Below, one piece after another: positions 1-7,403 of a stretch of 64,000 bases of DNA; position 1 is the stretch's first letter, and the number at the start of each line of letters is the position of its first letter. The position numbers were made by a program, and so were the translations under genes. The notes under the pieces were generated by a model. It made no database searches. It was not told the DNA's origin and saw only the letters and a list, made by a program, of their open reading frames with translations. Source of the stretch: Amycolatopsis sp. FBCC-B4732 (GTDB lineage Bacteria; Actinomycetota; Actinomycetes; Mycobacteriales; Pseudonocardiaceae); the NCBI RefSeq assembly GCF_023008405.1, contig NZ_CP095376.1, positions 7,048,501-7,112,500 of the forward strand, read 5' to 3'.

Positions 1-1199
1 TTGGTGTACTGCCCGACCAGCGGGTGCGCCAGCAACGCGTCCGCCACGCGGTCGCGGCCGCCCTTGATCGCCGCCTCCAGCGCGAGGTACTCGTACGATG
101 TCGTCGCCGCGATGAGCCCGGCGAAGCGCTGCTCCACCGGCGGTTGCGCGATCGGCGCCGCACCCTTCGAGTCCACAGTGGACCGAGCTTCGATGACGGC
201 GTCGTCCGGCAGGAACGGGAAAGTCCCGTCGTTGCGGACGTTCACCACGTGCTCCTCGGCCGGCCCGCCCGCGGTCAGCGCGTGCACCAGCTGCACCGCG
301 GCCTCCGAGTAGTACGCGCCGCCGCGCTTCTCCAGCGACTCCGGCTTCGTGTTCTGCTCCGGGTCGAGGTAGATCTTCAGCAGTTCTTCCTCGACGTCGG
401 ACACGACGTCCGCGCGCGGCCGTTCGGTGCGCTGCTTGGTGACCTGCTCGTCGTGCGCGTAGAAGTACTTCAGGTAGTACGACGGCACGACGTTCATGCG
501 CCGCAGCCACTTCTCCGGCACGCTGACCTCGTTGGACAGGTAGTCCAGGTGCTGGTCCAGCAGCTCGGGCAGCCGGTCGACGCCGTCGACGAGCGCGCCG
601 CGCTCCCAGCTCAGGTGGTTGAGTCCGGTGTGGACGAGCTTGACGTCGTCCGCACCGACGCCGAGCAGCTTCCCGAATTGGCGCTGCAGGTTGATCGCGA
701 CGTTGCACAGCCCGACCGCGCGGTGGCCCTCGTTGAGCAGGGCGCGCGTGACGATGCCGACCGGGTTCGTGAAGTTGACGATCCACGTGTCGTCACCGGC
801 GATCTTGCGCACGCGGTCGGCGATGTCGAGCACCACCGGGACCGTGCGCAGCGCCTTGGCGAGGCCGCCGGCGCCGGTCGTCTCCTGCCCGACGCAGCCG
901 CAGGCGTGCGGGAACGTTTCGTCCGAGCGCCGCGCCCGCTGCCCGCCGACCCGCAGCTGGATCAGCACCGCGGACGCGCCGTCGACACCCTCTTCCAACG
1001 ACTGCGTGGTCCGCACCCGCGCCGGGTGGCCGGCGTGGTCGAGCAGGCGCTGGCTGAACCCGCCGACGGCGTCGACGCGGTAGGCGTCCGGGTCGACCAG
1101 CACGATCTCGTCGACGTCCAAAGTGGACCGGCGACCGGCGATCCCGTCGATCAGTTCCGGCGTGTAGGTGGACCCGCCACCGACGACTGCCAGCTTCAT
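1..1199 (-). CDS. csnH: GH4 family 6-phospho-beta-glucosidase / amino-sugar glycosidase, 3' end outside window
   Basis: The 399 visible residues start MKLAVVGGGSTYTPEL, the NAD-binding Rossmann start of glycoside hydrolase family 4. Metal-site residues typical of the family follow: Cys in VGLCN and His in GLNHLSW. GH4 enzymes act by an NAD- and Mn-dependent redox-elimination mechanism and run about 420-450 residues, so only a short C-terminus is missing beyond the window edge. The ATG overlaps the permease stop (ATGA), so it is the last visible gene of the operon. In Streptomyces coelicolor csnH sits at this place and csnK, a sugar kinase, follows. The name rests on operon order as I recall it; chitosan-oligosaccharide specificity is inferred. 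Confidence 0.85.
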   Translation of the reverse strand, partial: MKLAVVGGGSTYTPELIDGIAGRRSTLDVDEIVLVDPDAYRVDAVGGFSQRLLDHAGHPARVRTTQSLEEGVDGASAVLIQLRVGGQRARRSDETFPHACGCVGQETTGAGGLAKALRTVPVVLDIADRVRKIAGDDTWIVNFTNPVGIVTRALLNEGHRAVGLCNVAINLQRQFGKLLGVGADDVKLVHTGLNHLSWERGALVDGVDRLPELLDQHLDYLSNEVSVPEKWLRRMNVVPSYYLKYFYAHDEQVTKQRTERPRADVVSDVEEELLKIYLDPEQNTKPESLEKRGGAYYSEAAVQLVHALTAGGPAEEHVVNVRNDGTFPFLPDDAVIEARSTVDSKGAAPIAQPPVEQRFAGLIAATTSYEYLALEAAIKGGRDRVADALLAHPLVGQYT

Positions 1200-2086
1200 C
1201 CCTTGACTCCCGTGAATGTGATGCCCTTGACGAACGACTTCTGGGCGAAGATGAACAGCACGATGACCGGCGCCATGATGAGGGCCGTGGCGGCCATCGT
1301 CAGGTTCCACTCGACGTGGTGCATGCCGCGGAAGGACGCGATCGCCAGCGAAAGCGGCCAGTGGTCGCGGTTTTCCCCGGTGTAGAGCAGCGGCCCGAAG
1401 TAGTCGTTCCAGGTGAACAGGAAGCAGAACATCGCGGTGGCCGCGATCCCGGGCTTCGCCATCGGGATCAGCACCCGGTACATCGCCTGGAACTCGTTGC
1501 AGCCGTCGATCTTCGCCGCTTCGATGTAGTCCTTCGGAATGGTGAGGAAGAACTGGCGGAGCAGGAAGATCGAGAACGCGTCGAAGAAGAAGTACGGCAC
1601 GATCAGCGGAACCAGCGTGCCGGTGAGGCCCATCCGCACCCACAGGTCGTACAGCGGCACGATGGTGACCTGCGGCGGCAGCAGCATCGCGGCCACCGTC
1701 AGCATGAAGAACAGGTTCTGCCCGCGCCACCGCAGCTTCGAAAGCCCGTAGGCGGCCGGGATCGCCGACAGCAGCGCGCCCGCCGTCGCCACGGCCGAGT
1801 ACAGCAGGCTGTTGCCGAAGTACGACAGCAGCGGCGCCTTCCGGAACACCTCGACGAAGTTCTCGAAGTGCCATTCGGTCGGCCACAGGCTCGCCGTCAT
1901 CGCCTGGTCGCTCTTCATCACCGAAGTGAGGAAGACGAACAGCAGCGGCAGCATGAAGATCACGCCGAGCGCGATCCCGACCGCGTGGGTCGCGATGTAG
2001 GAAAGCCGCTTGTCCCAGTTGCGCTTGAACCGCACCTTCGGCGGCACGCCCGCATCGCGCTGCGGCGCTTCGGCCAACGCGGTCAT
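1196..2086 (-). CDS. csnG: ABC sugar transporter permease, MalG type
   Basis: This 296-residue inner-membrane permease has about six hydrophobic segments beginning near residue 35. The EAA loop reads YIEAAKIDGCNEFQAMYRV and contacts the ATPase subunit. The chosen ATG lies in ATGA overlap with the end of the upstream permease gene, and the upstream extension of the open frame only copies that gene in another frame. With the next permease it forms the heteromeric channel of a carbohydrate-uptake CUT1 importer. No ATPase gene is present in the operon; streptomycetes supply a shared MsiK ATPase to such systems, and the same is inferred here. Confidence 0.9.
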   Translation of the reverse strand: MTALAEAPQRDAGVPPKVRFKRNWDKRLSYIATHAVGIALGVIFMLPLLFVFLTSVMKSDQAMTASLWPTEWHFENFVEVFRKAPLLSYFGNSLLYSAVATAGALLSAIPAAYGLSKLRWRGQNLFFMLTVAAMLLPPQVTIVPLYDLWVRMGLTGTLVPLIVPYFFFDAFSIFLLRQFFLTIPKDYIEAAKIDGCNEFQAMYRVLIPMAKPGIAATAMFCFLFTWNDYFGPLLYTGENRDHWPLSLAIASFRGMHHVEWNLTMAATALIMAPVIVLFIFAQKSFVKGITFTGVKG

Positions 2087-3078
2087 GCGCCCTCCTCCTG
2101 GTGCTGGGACTTCCGCAGCTGCCGCACCAGGATCCAGGTGAACCCGGCGCTGACGATGAACAGCAGCACGGCCATCGCGGCCGCGTAACCCATGTTGAAG
2201 TAACGGAAACCCTGGACGTACAGCCAGATCGGGTACGTCAGCGTCGAGTTCTGCGGTGCGCCGATGAGCTTCGAGTTGCCGGCGACGTCCGCGGTGCCCG
2301 CGCTCGCGGAAGCCGCGACGATCGCCTGCGTGAAGAACTGCAGCGCGTAGATGATGGAGTTGACCACGCCGAAGAGCAGCACCGGCGAGATCGAAGGCAG
2401 CGTGACGTGCCAGAACCGGCGGATCGGGCCGGCGCCGTCGAGCTCCGCCGCCTCGTACTGCTCGGTCGGGACGTCCAGCAGCGCGGCGAGGATGATGATC
2501 ATCAGCTCGCCGGAGCCCCACAGCGCGAGCAGCGTCAGCGCGGGCTTCGACATCTCCGGGCTGTTGAACCACAGCCCGCCGTCGATGCCGACGAGCCGCA
2601 GGAACCGGTTGACCGGGCCGAATTCGGGGTTGAACACGAAGACGAACGCCAGGGTCGCCGCGGCGGGCGGGGCGAGCGTCGGCAGGTAGCAGAGCGTGCG
2701 GACCAGGCCGACCCCCGACTTGAGCCGCGAGATCACCGACGCGACGCCGAGGGAGAACACCACGCGGCAGACCGTCAGGATGACCACCAGCCACAGCGTG
2801 TTGTACGCGGCCGTGCCGACCAGCGGCTCGGTGGTGAACATCCGGACGTAGTTGTCGAAGCCGATGAACACCGGTGGGTTGATCAGGTCGTACCGGGTGA
2901 AGGAGTAGTAGACCGTGGCGATCAGCGGGTAGCCGAAGAAGATCAGGAACCCGAGGAACGCCGGTGCCATGAAGAAGAAAACGGTCCGGCGGCGCTTGGC
3001 CCGGCGGGCCCCCGCCCGCACCTTCGCAGGTGCGGACGGGGAACCTTCGGTGGTGACGGGAAGAGCGGTGGAGGTCAT
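2083..3078 (-). CDS. csnF: ABC sugar transporter permease, MalF type
   Basis: This 331-residue permease has an Arg/Lys-rich cytoplasmic N-terminus (about residues 18-32), then a first membrane segment starting FFFMAPAFLGFLIFF. The EAA loop is EAAELDGAGPIRRFWHV. The start at MTSTALP is favoured because it overlaps the stop of the binding-protein gene (ATGA); the open frame upstream is only a shadow of that gene. It pairs with the MalG-type permease downstream. The family is certain; the sugar is inferred from the operon. Confidence 0.9.
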   Translation of the reverse strand: MTSTALPVTTEGSPSAPAKVRAGARRAKRRRTVFFFMAPAFLGFLIFFGYPLIATVYYSFTRYDLINPPVFIGFDNYVRMFTTEPLVGTAAYNTLWLVVILTVCRVVFSLGVASVISRLKSGVGLVRTLCYLPTLAPPAAATLAFVFVFNPEFGPVNRFLRLVGIDGGLWFNSPEMSKPALTLLALWGSGELMIIILAALLDVPTEQYEAAELDGAGPIRRFWHVTLPSISPVLLFGVVNSIIYALQFFTQAIVAASASAGTADVAGNSKLIGAPQNSTLTYPIWLYVQGFRYFNMGYAAAMAVLLFIVSAGFTWILVRQLRKSQHQEEGA

Positions 3079-4433
3079 CCGCCCGCGCCCTTCTGCTTGA
3101 GCTCGTCGTTCACCTGCGCGTCGACCTTCGCCAGGCCCGCGGTCAGGTCGGGGATCGAGCCGGCCTGCCACTTCTCCGCGAAGTCGTTGACGGCCTTGAG
3201 GTGCGCGTCACCGATCGGGGTGGTCTGGTTGGCCACCAGCTTTCCGCTGTCGTAGATGTCGAGGAACGTCTTGAACTGCGGCTGCAGGTCCAGCTTCGGC
3301 GAGGTGAGCGAAGCCTTGGTGCTGGGCACGTTCTTCAGGCCGTTGGCCATGTCCACCAGGGTGTCGGTGTCCAGCGTGGCCTGCTTGATCAGCTCCCACG
3401 CGGCGCCGGGGTTCTTGGCGCCCTTGGGGATCGCGATGATCGTGCCGGTGGTGAACCCGCCGCCGTAGCGGTCGGCCATCGAGTCGAGCACCGGGAACGG
3501 CGCCGTCTGGTACTTGATCTCCGGCGCCTGGTCCTTGAGGAACGCGGTGCGGAACTCGCCGTCCATGATCATGGCGAGCTTGCCCTTGTGGAAGCCGTGG
3601 TCGGCGGAGTACTCGTCACCGAGGCCCGCCTTGAACTTCTCGACCTTGTCGTGGCCGCCGTAGAAGTCGATGAGCTGCTTCTGGAACTCGAACATCGCCT
3701 TCCAGCCGGGGTTGGTGGCGAGGTCCGACTTGCCGTCCTGCCCGAGGAAGGTGGCGCCGAAGTACTGCGCCCAGTACTGGGCCTGGTTGGCGTAGAACGG
3801 CATCGAGGGCAGGAAACCCGCGACCTTGATCGAGCCGTCCGGGTTGAACTCGGTGAGCTTCTTGGTGTCCTCGAACAACTCCGACAGCGTCTTCGGCGGC
3901 GAGGTGATGCCCTTCGACGCGAACATGTCGGTGTTGTAGTACATCCCGTAGACGTCGGCGAGCATCGGCATCGCGCACCGCTTGCCCTGGTACTCGGTGT
4001 AGTTGCGGACGGCTTCGGGGATCTGGTTCAGGTCGATCTTGTCGCGCTCGATGTAGGGCTTCAGGTCCTGGAAGCTGCCGGTGGAGCACCACGCACCGAG
4101 GTTGTCGGTGTAGAAGGAAATCGCGACGTCGGGCGGGTTGCCGCCGCGGATCGACTGGGTGAGCTTGTCGTCGTCCTGGTTGCCCTCGTGCTTGATCTCG
4201 ATGTTCGGGAACTTGGCCTTGAGCTTGTTGAGCCCCGCCGTCACCACGCCGTACTCGCGGTCGGTGAACTTCGAGTACACGGTGATCGTGAGCTTGTCGT
4301 CCTTGCCGGGCGCGGCCGCGGCGTCACCCCCGCTCGGGGCGGCGGCGCCGGAACAGGCGCTGGTCAGCAGGACGGACGCCGCGGCGGCGGCCGCAAGAAG
4401 TGCGCCGCGACGGGTCCGGGTGGTAGGGGGCAT
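3075..4433 (-). CDS. csnE: Extracellular sugar-binding lipoprotein of ABC importer
   Basis: This 452-residue family-1 solute-binding protein is exported. Arg residues precede a hydrophobic stretch, and the lipobox LTSAC places the acylated Cys near residue 27. A Gly/Ala/Pro linker follows, then the binding domain (DKLTITVYSKFTDREYG onward). The ATG at 4433 is preferred over the one 15 bases upstream because GAGGAGG then sits just before it as ribosome site, although the spacing is short. It delivers oligosaccharide to the two permeases. In the csn operon the homologous protein binds chitosan-derived glucosamine oligomers; that ligand is an inference here. Confidence 0.88.
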   Translation of the reverse strand: MPPTTRTRRGALLAAAAAASVLLTSACSGAAAPSGGDAAAAPGKDDKLTITVYSKFTDREYGVVTAGLNKLKAKFPNIEIKHEGNQDDDKLTQSIRGGNPPDVAISFYTDNLGAWCSTGSFQDLKPYIERDKIDLNQIPEAVRNYTEYQGKRCAMPMLADVYGMYYNTDMFASKGITSPPKTLSELFEDTKKLTEFNPDGSIKVAGFLPSMPFYANQAQYWAQYFGATFLGQDGKSDLATNPGWKAMFEFQKQLIDFYGGHDKVEKFKAGLGDEYSADHGFHKGKLAMIMDGEFRTAFLKDQAPEIKYQTAPFPVLDSMADRYGGGFTTGTIIAIPKGAKNPGAAWELIKQATLDTDTLVDMANGLKNVPSTKASLTSPKLDLQPQFKTFLDIYDSGKLVANQTTPIGDAHLKAVNDFAEKWQAGSIPDLTAGLAKVDAQVNDELKQKGAGG

Positions 4434-4457
4434 GGCCCTCCTCCTCATCGGTTGGGG

Positions 4458-5678
4458 CTACTGGAGTCGGGGACGGGTGATGTCGCCCTCGGGCCTGCGC
4501 GACCCGAGGAGCGTGGGGGTGACGACGCCGAAGACGTCCTCACGGGTTGTGGCGAGTGCGGACTGCAGCGCGCCCGCGCGGACGGCGTTGCCCTGCACCG
4601 AAGCGCAGCCGACGGGCGTGCGCGGCAGGACGAGTTCGTGCAGCTTTTCTTCGACGAGCGCGGCGAAGTCCTCGCCGCCCGCGCGGCTGGTGTCCCCGCA
4701 GAGGAGCACGAGCTGCGGGTCGGCGACCGCGACGAGGTTGGCGACGCCGCCGGCGACCCGCTTCGCCAGGTCGTGGCGGAACGGGTGGCGCGGTCCGGTT
4801 TTCGCGACGGCTTCCCAGGCGGTGCCGGCTTCGATCCCGTGCGCGGCGGCGAGCCGGCAGATGGCGGGCGAGTCGACCAGGTTGCCGAACCGGGCGCCGG
4901 CCTCGGGCCAGACGTCGCCGGTGTCCACAGTGGCCGGATCGGGTACGCGCATCCAGTCGATCTCGCCGCCACCGCCGGTCGCGCCGCGCAGCAACCGCCG
5001 TCCGATCACGACGGCACCGCCGACGCCTTCGGACAGCCAGACCATGACGAAGTCGTCGACGTCCTGTGCCTGCCCGACGCTCATCTCCTCGACGGCGACG
5101 AGGTTGACGTCGTTCTCGATGGTGACGTCGACGCCGAGCTCGTCGGACAGCTTCTGCGGGACGTCGAAGCCGAGCCAGCCGGGGATGTGCGGCGCGGAGG
5201 ACAGCAGGCCGGTCCGCGGGTCGAACGCCCCCTGCGCGCCGATCACGACGTGGGCCAGCCGGTCCCGGGTGATCCCGGCTTCCCCGGCGACGTGGCTGAG
5301 CGCTTCCCCGAAGGTCCCGACGACGTCGGCCCCTTCGTGCACGGGCAAGGGAGCCCGGTACTCGGCGAGCACGACCCCGGCGACATCGGCGACGACGAAG
5401 TCCGCGAAGTGCGGCGTCAGATCGACGGCGGCGACGAAGGCGAGGCTCCCGTTGGCCGCCCAGAGCTGGGCCCGCGGCCCGCGTCCACCGCCCCGGACGC
5501 CGGCCTTGACGACGAGGTCGTCCAGCTCCAGCCGGGTGAGCAGCTGCGCGGTGGCGGGCTTCGAGAGTCCGATGGCGAGCTCGAGTTCGGCGCGGGTCAA
5601 CGGGCCTTCCCGAAGGAGGACCTCGATGGCGGCGCGATCGTTGATCTCGCGCAGCATCCGCGGACTACCGGCTCGCAC
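4458..5678 (-). CDS. csnR: ROK family transcriptional repressor
   Basis: This 406-residue protein has an N-terminal winged helix (about residues 15-65, with LTRAELELAIGLSKPATAQLL) followed by a ROK sugar-kinase-like domain. A repressor role is expected: the gene is first in the operon, 24 bases before the binding protein. The C-x-C-G-x2-G-C zinc cluster of many ROK proteins is not visible, so the ligand domain may be non-enzymatic. The start is GTG, with GGGAG 5-9 bases upstream. The order ROK, binding protein, permease, permease, GH4 matches the csnR-K operon of Streptomyces, where CsnR controls chitosan metabolism. The function by analogy is likely but unproven. Confidence 0.83.
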   Translation of the reverse strand: MRAGSPRMLREINDRAAIEVLLREGPLTRAELELAIGLSKPATAQLLTRLELDDLVVKAGVRGGGRGPRAQLWAANGSLAFVAAVDLTPHFADFVVADVAGVVLAEYRAPLPVHEGADVVGTFGEALSHVAGEAGITRDRLAHVVIGAQGAFDPRTGLLSSAPHIPGWLGFDVPQKLSDELGVDVTIENDVNLVAVEEMSVGQAQDVDDFVMVWLSEGVGGAVVIGRRLLRGATGGGGEIDWMRVPDPATVDTGDVWPEAGARFGNLVDSPAICRLAAAHGIEAGTAWEAVAKTGPRHPFRHDLAKRVAGGVANLVAVADPQLVLLCGDTSRAGGEDFAALVEEKLHELVLPRTPVGCASVQGNAVRAGALQSALATTREDVFGVVTPTLLGSRRPEGDITRPRLQ

Positions 5679-5692
5679 TCGTCGCTCCCGAC

Positions 5693-5712
5693 TTAATTAG
5701 GATACTTTACAG
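5693..5712. promoter_or_regulatory. Candidate ROK (CsnR-type) operator
   Basis: The plus strand reads AGGATACTTTAC at 5699-5710, in an unusually AT-rich patch just upstream of the ROK start. CsnR-type operators, as I remember them, centre on AGGAAACTTTCCT, so about ten of thirteen positions agree. The site is 15-35 bases upstream of the GTG, suited to autorepression of the whole operon. Assignment is by similarity and position only. Confidence 0.45.
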
Positions 5713-5833
5713 ACGGTTTCCGGGGACTGTAGTGAGCCCGGGCACAGCCGTCAACGGTCTCTTGAAACGGGCGGGTAACGCTTGGGCGGGCCGGTAGGCC
5801 ACCTGGCGGAGGTGTGCACGGGGCGCAACGAAA

Positions 5834-5860
5834 ACGGCCCCGGCGGGTAGCCGGGGCCGT
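5834..5860. terminator. Bidirectional hairpin terminator
   Basis: An 11-bp perfect stem (ACGGCCCCGGC / GCCGGGGCCGT) with loop GGGTA is flanked by AAAA on the left and TTA on the right. It lies downstream of the small minus-strand genes at 5890-6224 and keeps them from reading into the csn-type operon. Confidence 0.7.
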
Positions 5861-5889
5861 TTAGGTGGTCGCGTTGCGTCGCGGGGCGG

Positions 5890-6051
5890 TTACGCAGGCG
5901 TCTCGCGGGCCGCCGGGATGATCCCGACGACGGCCTCGGCGATCTTCGACCGCCCCTCGTGCGCGCGAGCGCCGGTGATCGTGTCGACGATGAACTCCTT
6001 CGCCTTCTCGGCGACGCTGTCGACCAGTTTGCCGAACTTCTCCATCGCCAT
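5890..6051 (-). CDS. Small hypothetical protein (53 aa)
   Basis: The reading frame gives a 53-residue, probably helical protein starting MAMEKFGKLVDSVAEKAKEF. Lys/Glu-rich amphipathic turns are followed by a hydrophobic stretch (AEAVVGIIPA). Nearly every codon ends in G or C, which supports real coding. Its ATG shares a base with the stop of the 57-residue frame upstream (TGATG), which suggests translational coupling, because no Shine-Dalgarno site is visible. I do not recognise the family. A strong hairpin follows 30 bases after the stop. Confidence 0.55.
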   Translation of the reverse strand: MAMEKFGKLVDSVAEKAKEFIVDTITGARAHEGRSKIAEAVVGIIPAARETPA

Positions 6052-6224
6052 CACCAGCGCGAAGAACTTCGGCCATCGACCTGTTCGGGGGCGGGCGATC
6101 GATTTTCGGGCGTGCCCGCCGGCTCGACCTCGGTGCCGATCCGTTGCGCCGGAACTTCGGCGTGCGCCGCACCGGCGGCAGCACGGGCCAACCACTCCGT
6201 CAGGTCGAGCCGCAGCAAATCCAC
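6051..6224 (-). CDS. Small hypothetical protein (57 aa)
   Basis: A GTG-initiated frame of 57 codons begins VDLLRLDLTEWLARAAAG and ends in a Pro/Glu/Ser-rich tail. AGGAAG lies six bases before the GTG and codon usage is G/C-ended. Its TGA overlaps the ATG of the 53-residue gene downstream. The pair looks like a two-gene mini-operon that standard length cut-offs would miss. No family is recognised, and the frame could conceivably be a decayed remnant of a longer gene. Confidence 0.45.
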   Translation of the reverse strand: MDLLRLDLTEWLARAAAGAAHAEVPAQRIGTEVEPAGTPENRSPAPEQVDGRSSSRW

Positions 6225-6345
6225 GCTCGCTTCCTGCGCGGTGCGGTTCCGAGGGTTCTTGCGGTCGGGCCTGCTCAGGTCAGACGAAGGTGCGACATTC
6301 CGCCACGCTGGTTGCCGTCAGCGGCCATGCCGCGAGCGATCGGGT

Positions 6346-6380
6346 GAAAAACGGGGGTGCACCGGCCAGGCACACCCCCG
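6346..6380 (-). terminator. Rho-independent terminator after nudC
   Basis: On the minus strand an 8-bp GC stem (CGGGGGTG / CACCCCCG, 13-base loop) is followed directly by TTTTT, a classic intrinsic terminator. It begins four bases after the nudC stop codon and closes the M16-NudC operon. Confidence 0.75.
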
Positions 6381-6383
6381 CAC

Positions 6384-7403
6384 TCACTCCTCCGCGTCCG
6401 CCCACGCCTTGAGCATCACGCGGGCGATCGACGAGTTGCCCGGCAGGATGATCTCCGCCGCGCCGCCGGCGATCGGGGTCGGGCGGGCGCCCTCGTTTCG
6501 CAACTGGCTGTTCTCGAACGCCGCGCGCACCTCCTCGCGGGACACCCACAGCGCCTCTTCGATCTCGCCGTCCGCCGGGACCAGCGGCAACGACCGATCG
6601 GCCCGGGCCGTGAAGCCCAGCATGATCGAACGCGGGAACGGCCACGGCTGGCTGCCGAGGTACCGCACGTCCGAGACCGTTGCCCCGACCTCTTCGCTGA
6701 TCTCCCGGACCACGCAGGCTTCCAGGGACTCCCCCGCCTCCACGAAACCGGCCAGCACCGAATAGCGGCCGGTCGGCCAGATCGGCTGGCGGGCCAGCAG
6801 CACGTGCGAGCCGTTCGTGCCCTCCAGCGAATGGACCAGGCAGATCACCGCCGGGTCCGTGCGCGGGTACTCCTCGCGGCCGTCGTTGGTGCACTTGCTC
6901 GCCCAGCCGAACTGGATCAGCTCCGTCGGGTGGCCGCAGCGGGTGCAGAACTTGGCTTGACGGCGCCAGAAGCGCAGCGCCTGGGCCGTCGTGAACAGGC
7001 CCGCCGACGTGTCGTCCAGCAGGTCGCCGTAACCGCGCAGCTCGACCCAGATCTCGCCGTCGGCGCGCGGGACCTCCTCGACGAAGCCCCAGCTGCCCGC
7101 CATCTTCACCGTGTCGGCTTCGCCGGACGGGCCGCCCGGGAGCGACCAGTAGTCGACGTCCTGCCACTCGCCGAGGAACACCGCGTCCGCCGGTGGTGAC
7201 GAGCCGAAGTCGACCGCCTTGCGGAACGACAGCGTCGACGCGCCTTCGACGACCGGCGTGCGCCCGGCGTCGTCCAGCAGGACGACCCGGGCGTCGGGCC
7301 AGCGCGACAGCAAGCGCGAAGGGTTGGTGCGCAAGCCTTCCTGCCGGTCCACAGTGGACCTGGAGAGGGTGGGCAGATCCCCCAGTGCGAACGGAACGGA
7401 CAT
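6384..7403 (-). CDS. nudC: NAD(+) diphosphatase NudC (Nudix hydrolase)
   Basis: This 339-residue protein hydrolyses NADH/NAD to NMNH and AMP; the family also removes NAD caps from RNA. An N-terminal domain precedes a zinc-ribbon start (FCTRCG, about residue 148). Next come the Nudix box (GFVEAGESLEACVVREISEEVG) and the NudC signature SQPWPFP. The second zinc half reads KCTNDG, so the usual fourth Cys is missing. The ATG at 7403 shares one base with the stop of the upstream M16 gene. In M. tuberculosis nudC (Rv3199c) sits beside the potassium channel gene; here it is about 19 kb away, so the block has been rearranged. Confidence 0.92.
   Translation of the reverse strand: MSVPFALGDLPTLSRSTVDRQEGLRTNPSRLLSRWPDARVVLLDDAGRTPVVEGASTLSFRKAVDFGSSPPADAVFLGEWQDVDYWSLPGGPSGEADTVKMAGSWGFVEEVPRADGEIWVELRGYGDLLDDTSAGLFTTAQALRFWRRQAKFCTRCGHPTELIQFGWASKCTNDGREEYPRTDPAVICLVHSLEGTNGSHVLLARQPIWPTGRYSVLAGFVEAGESLEACVVREISEEVGATVSDVRYLGSQPWPFPRSIMLGFTARADRSLPLVPADGEIEEALWVSREEVRAAFENSQLRNEGARPTPIAGGAAEIILPGNSSIARVMLKAWADAEE

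Noticed and set aside
24..1385. Long plus-strand frame of 453 codons across the GH4 gene
   Set aside because: It is the antisense shadow of GH4 and permease genes, Arg/Val/Asp-rich with no domain; the minus-strand frame has clear family motifs.
3201..5696. 831-codon plus-strand frame
   Set aside because: It is antisense to the binding protein and ROK genes and is the mirror of GC-skewed codons; no plausible motif.
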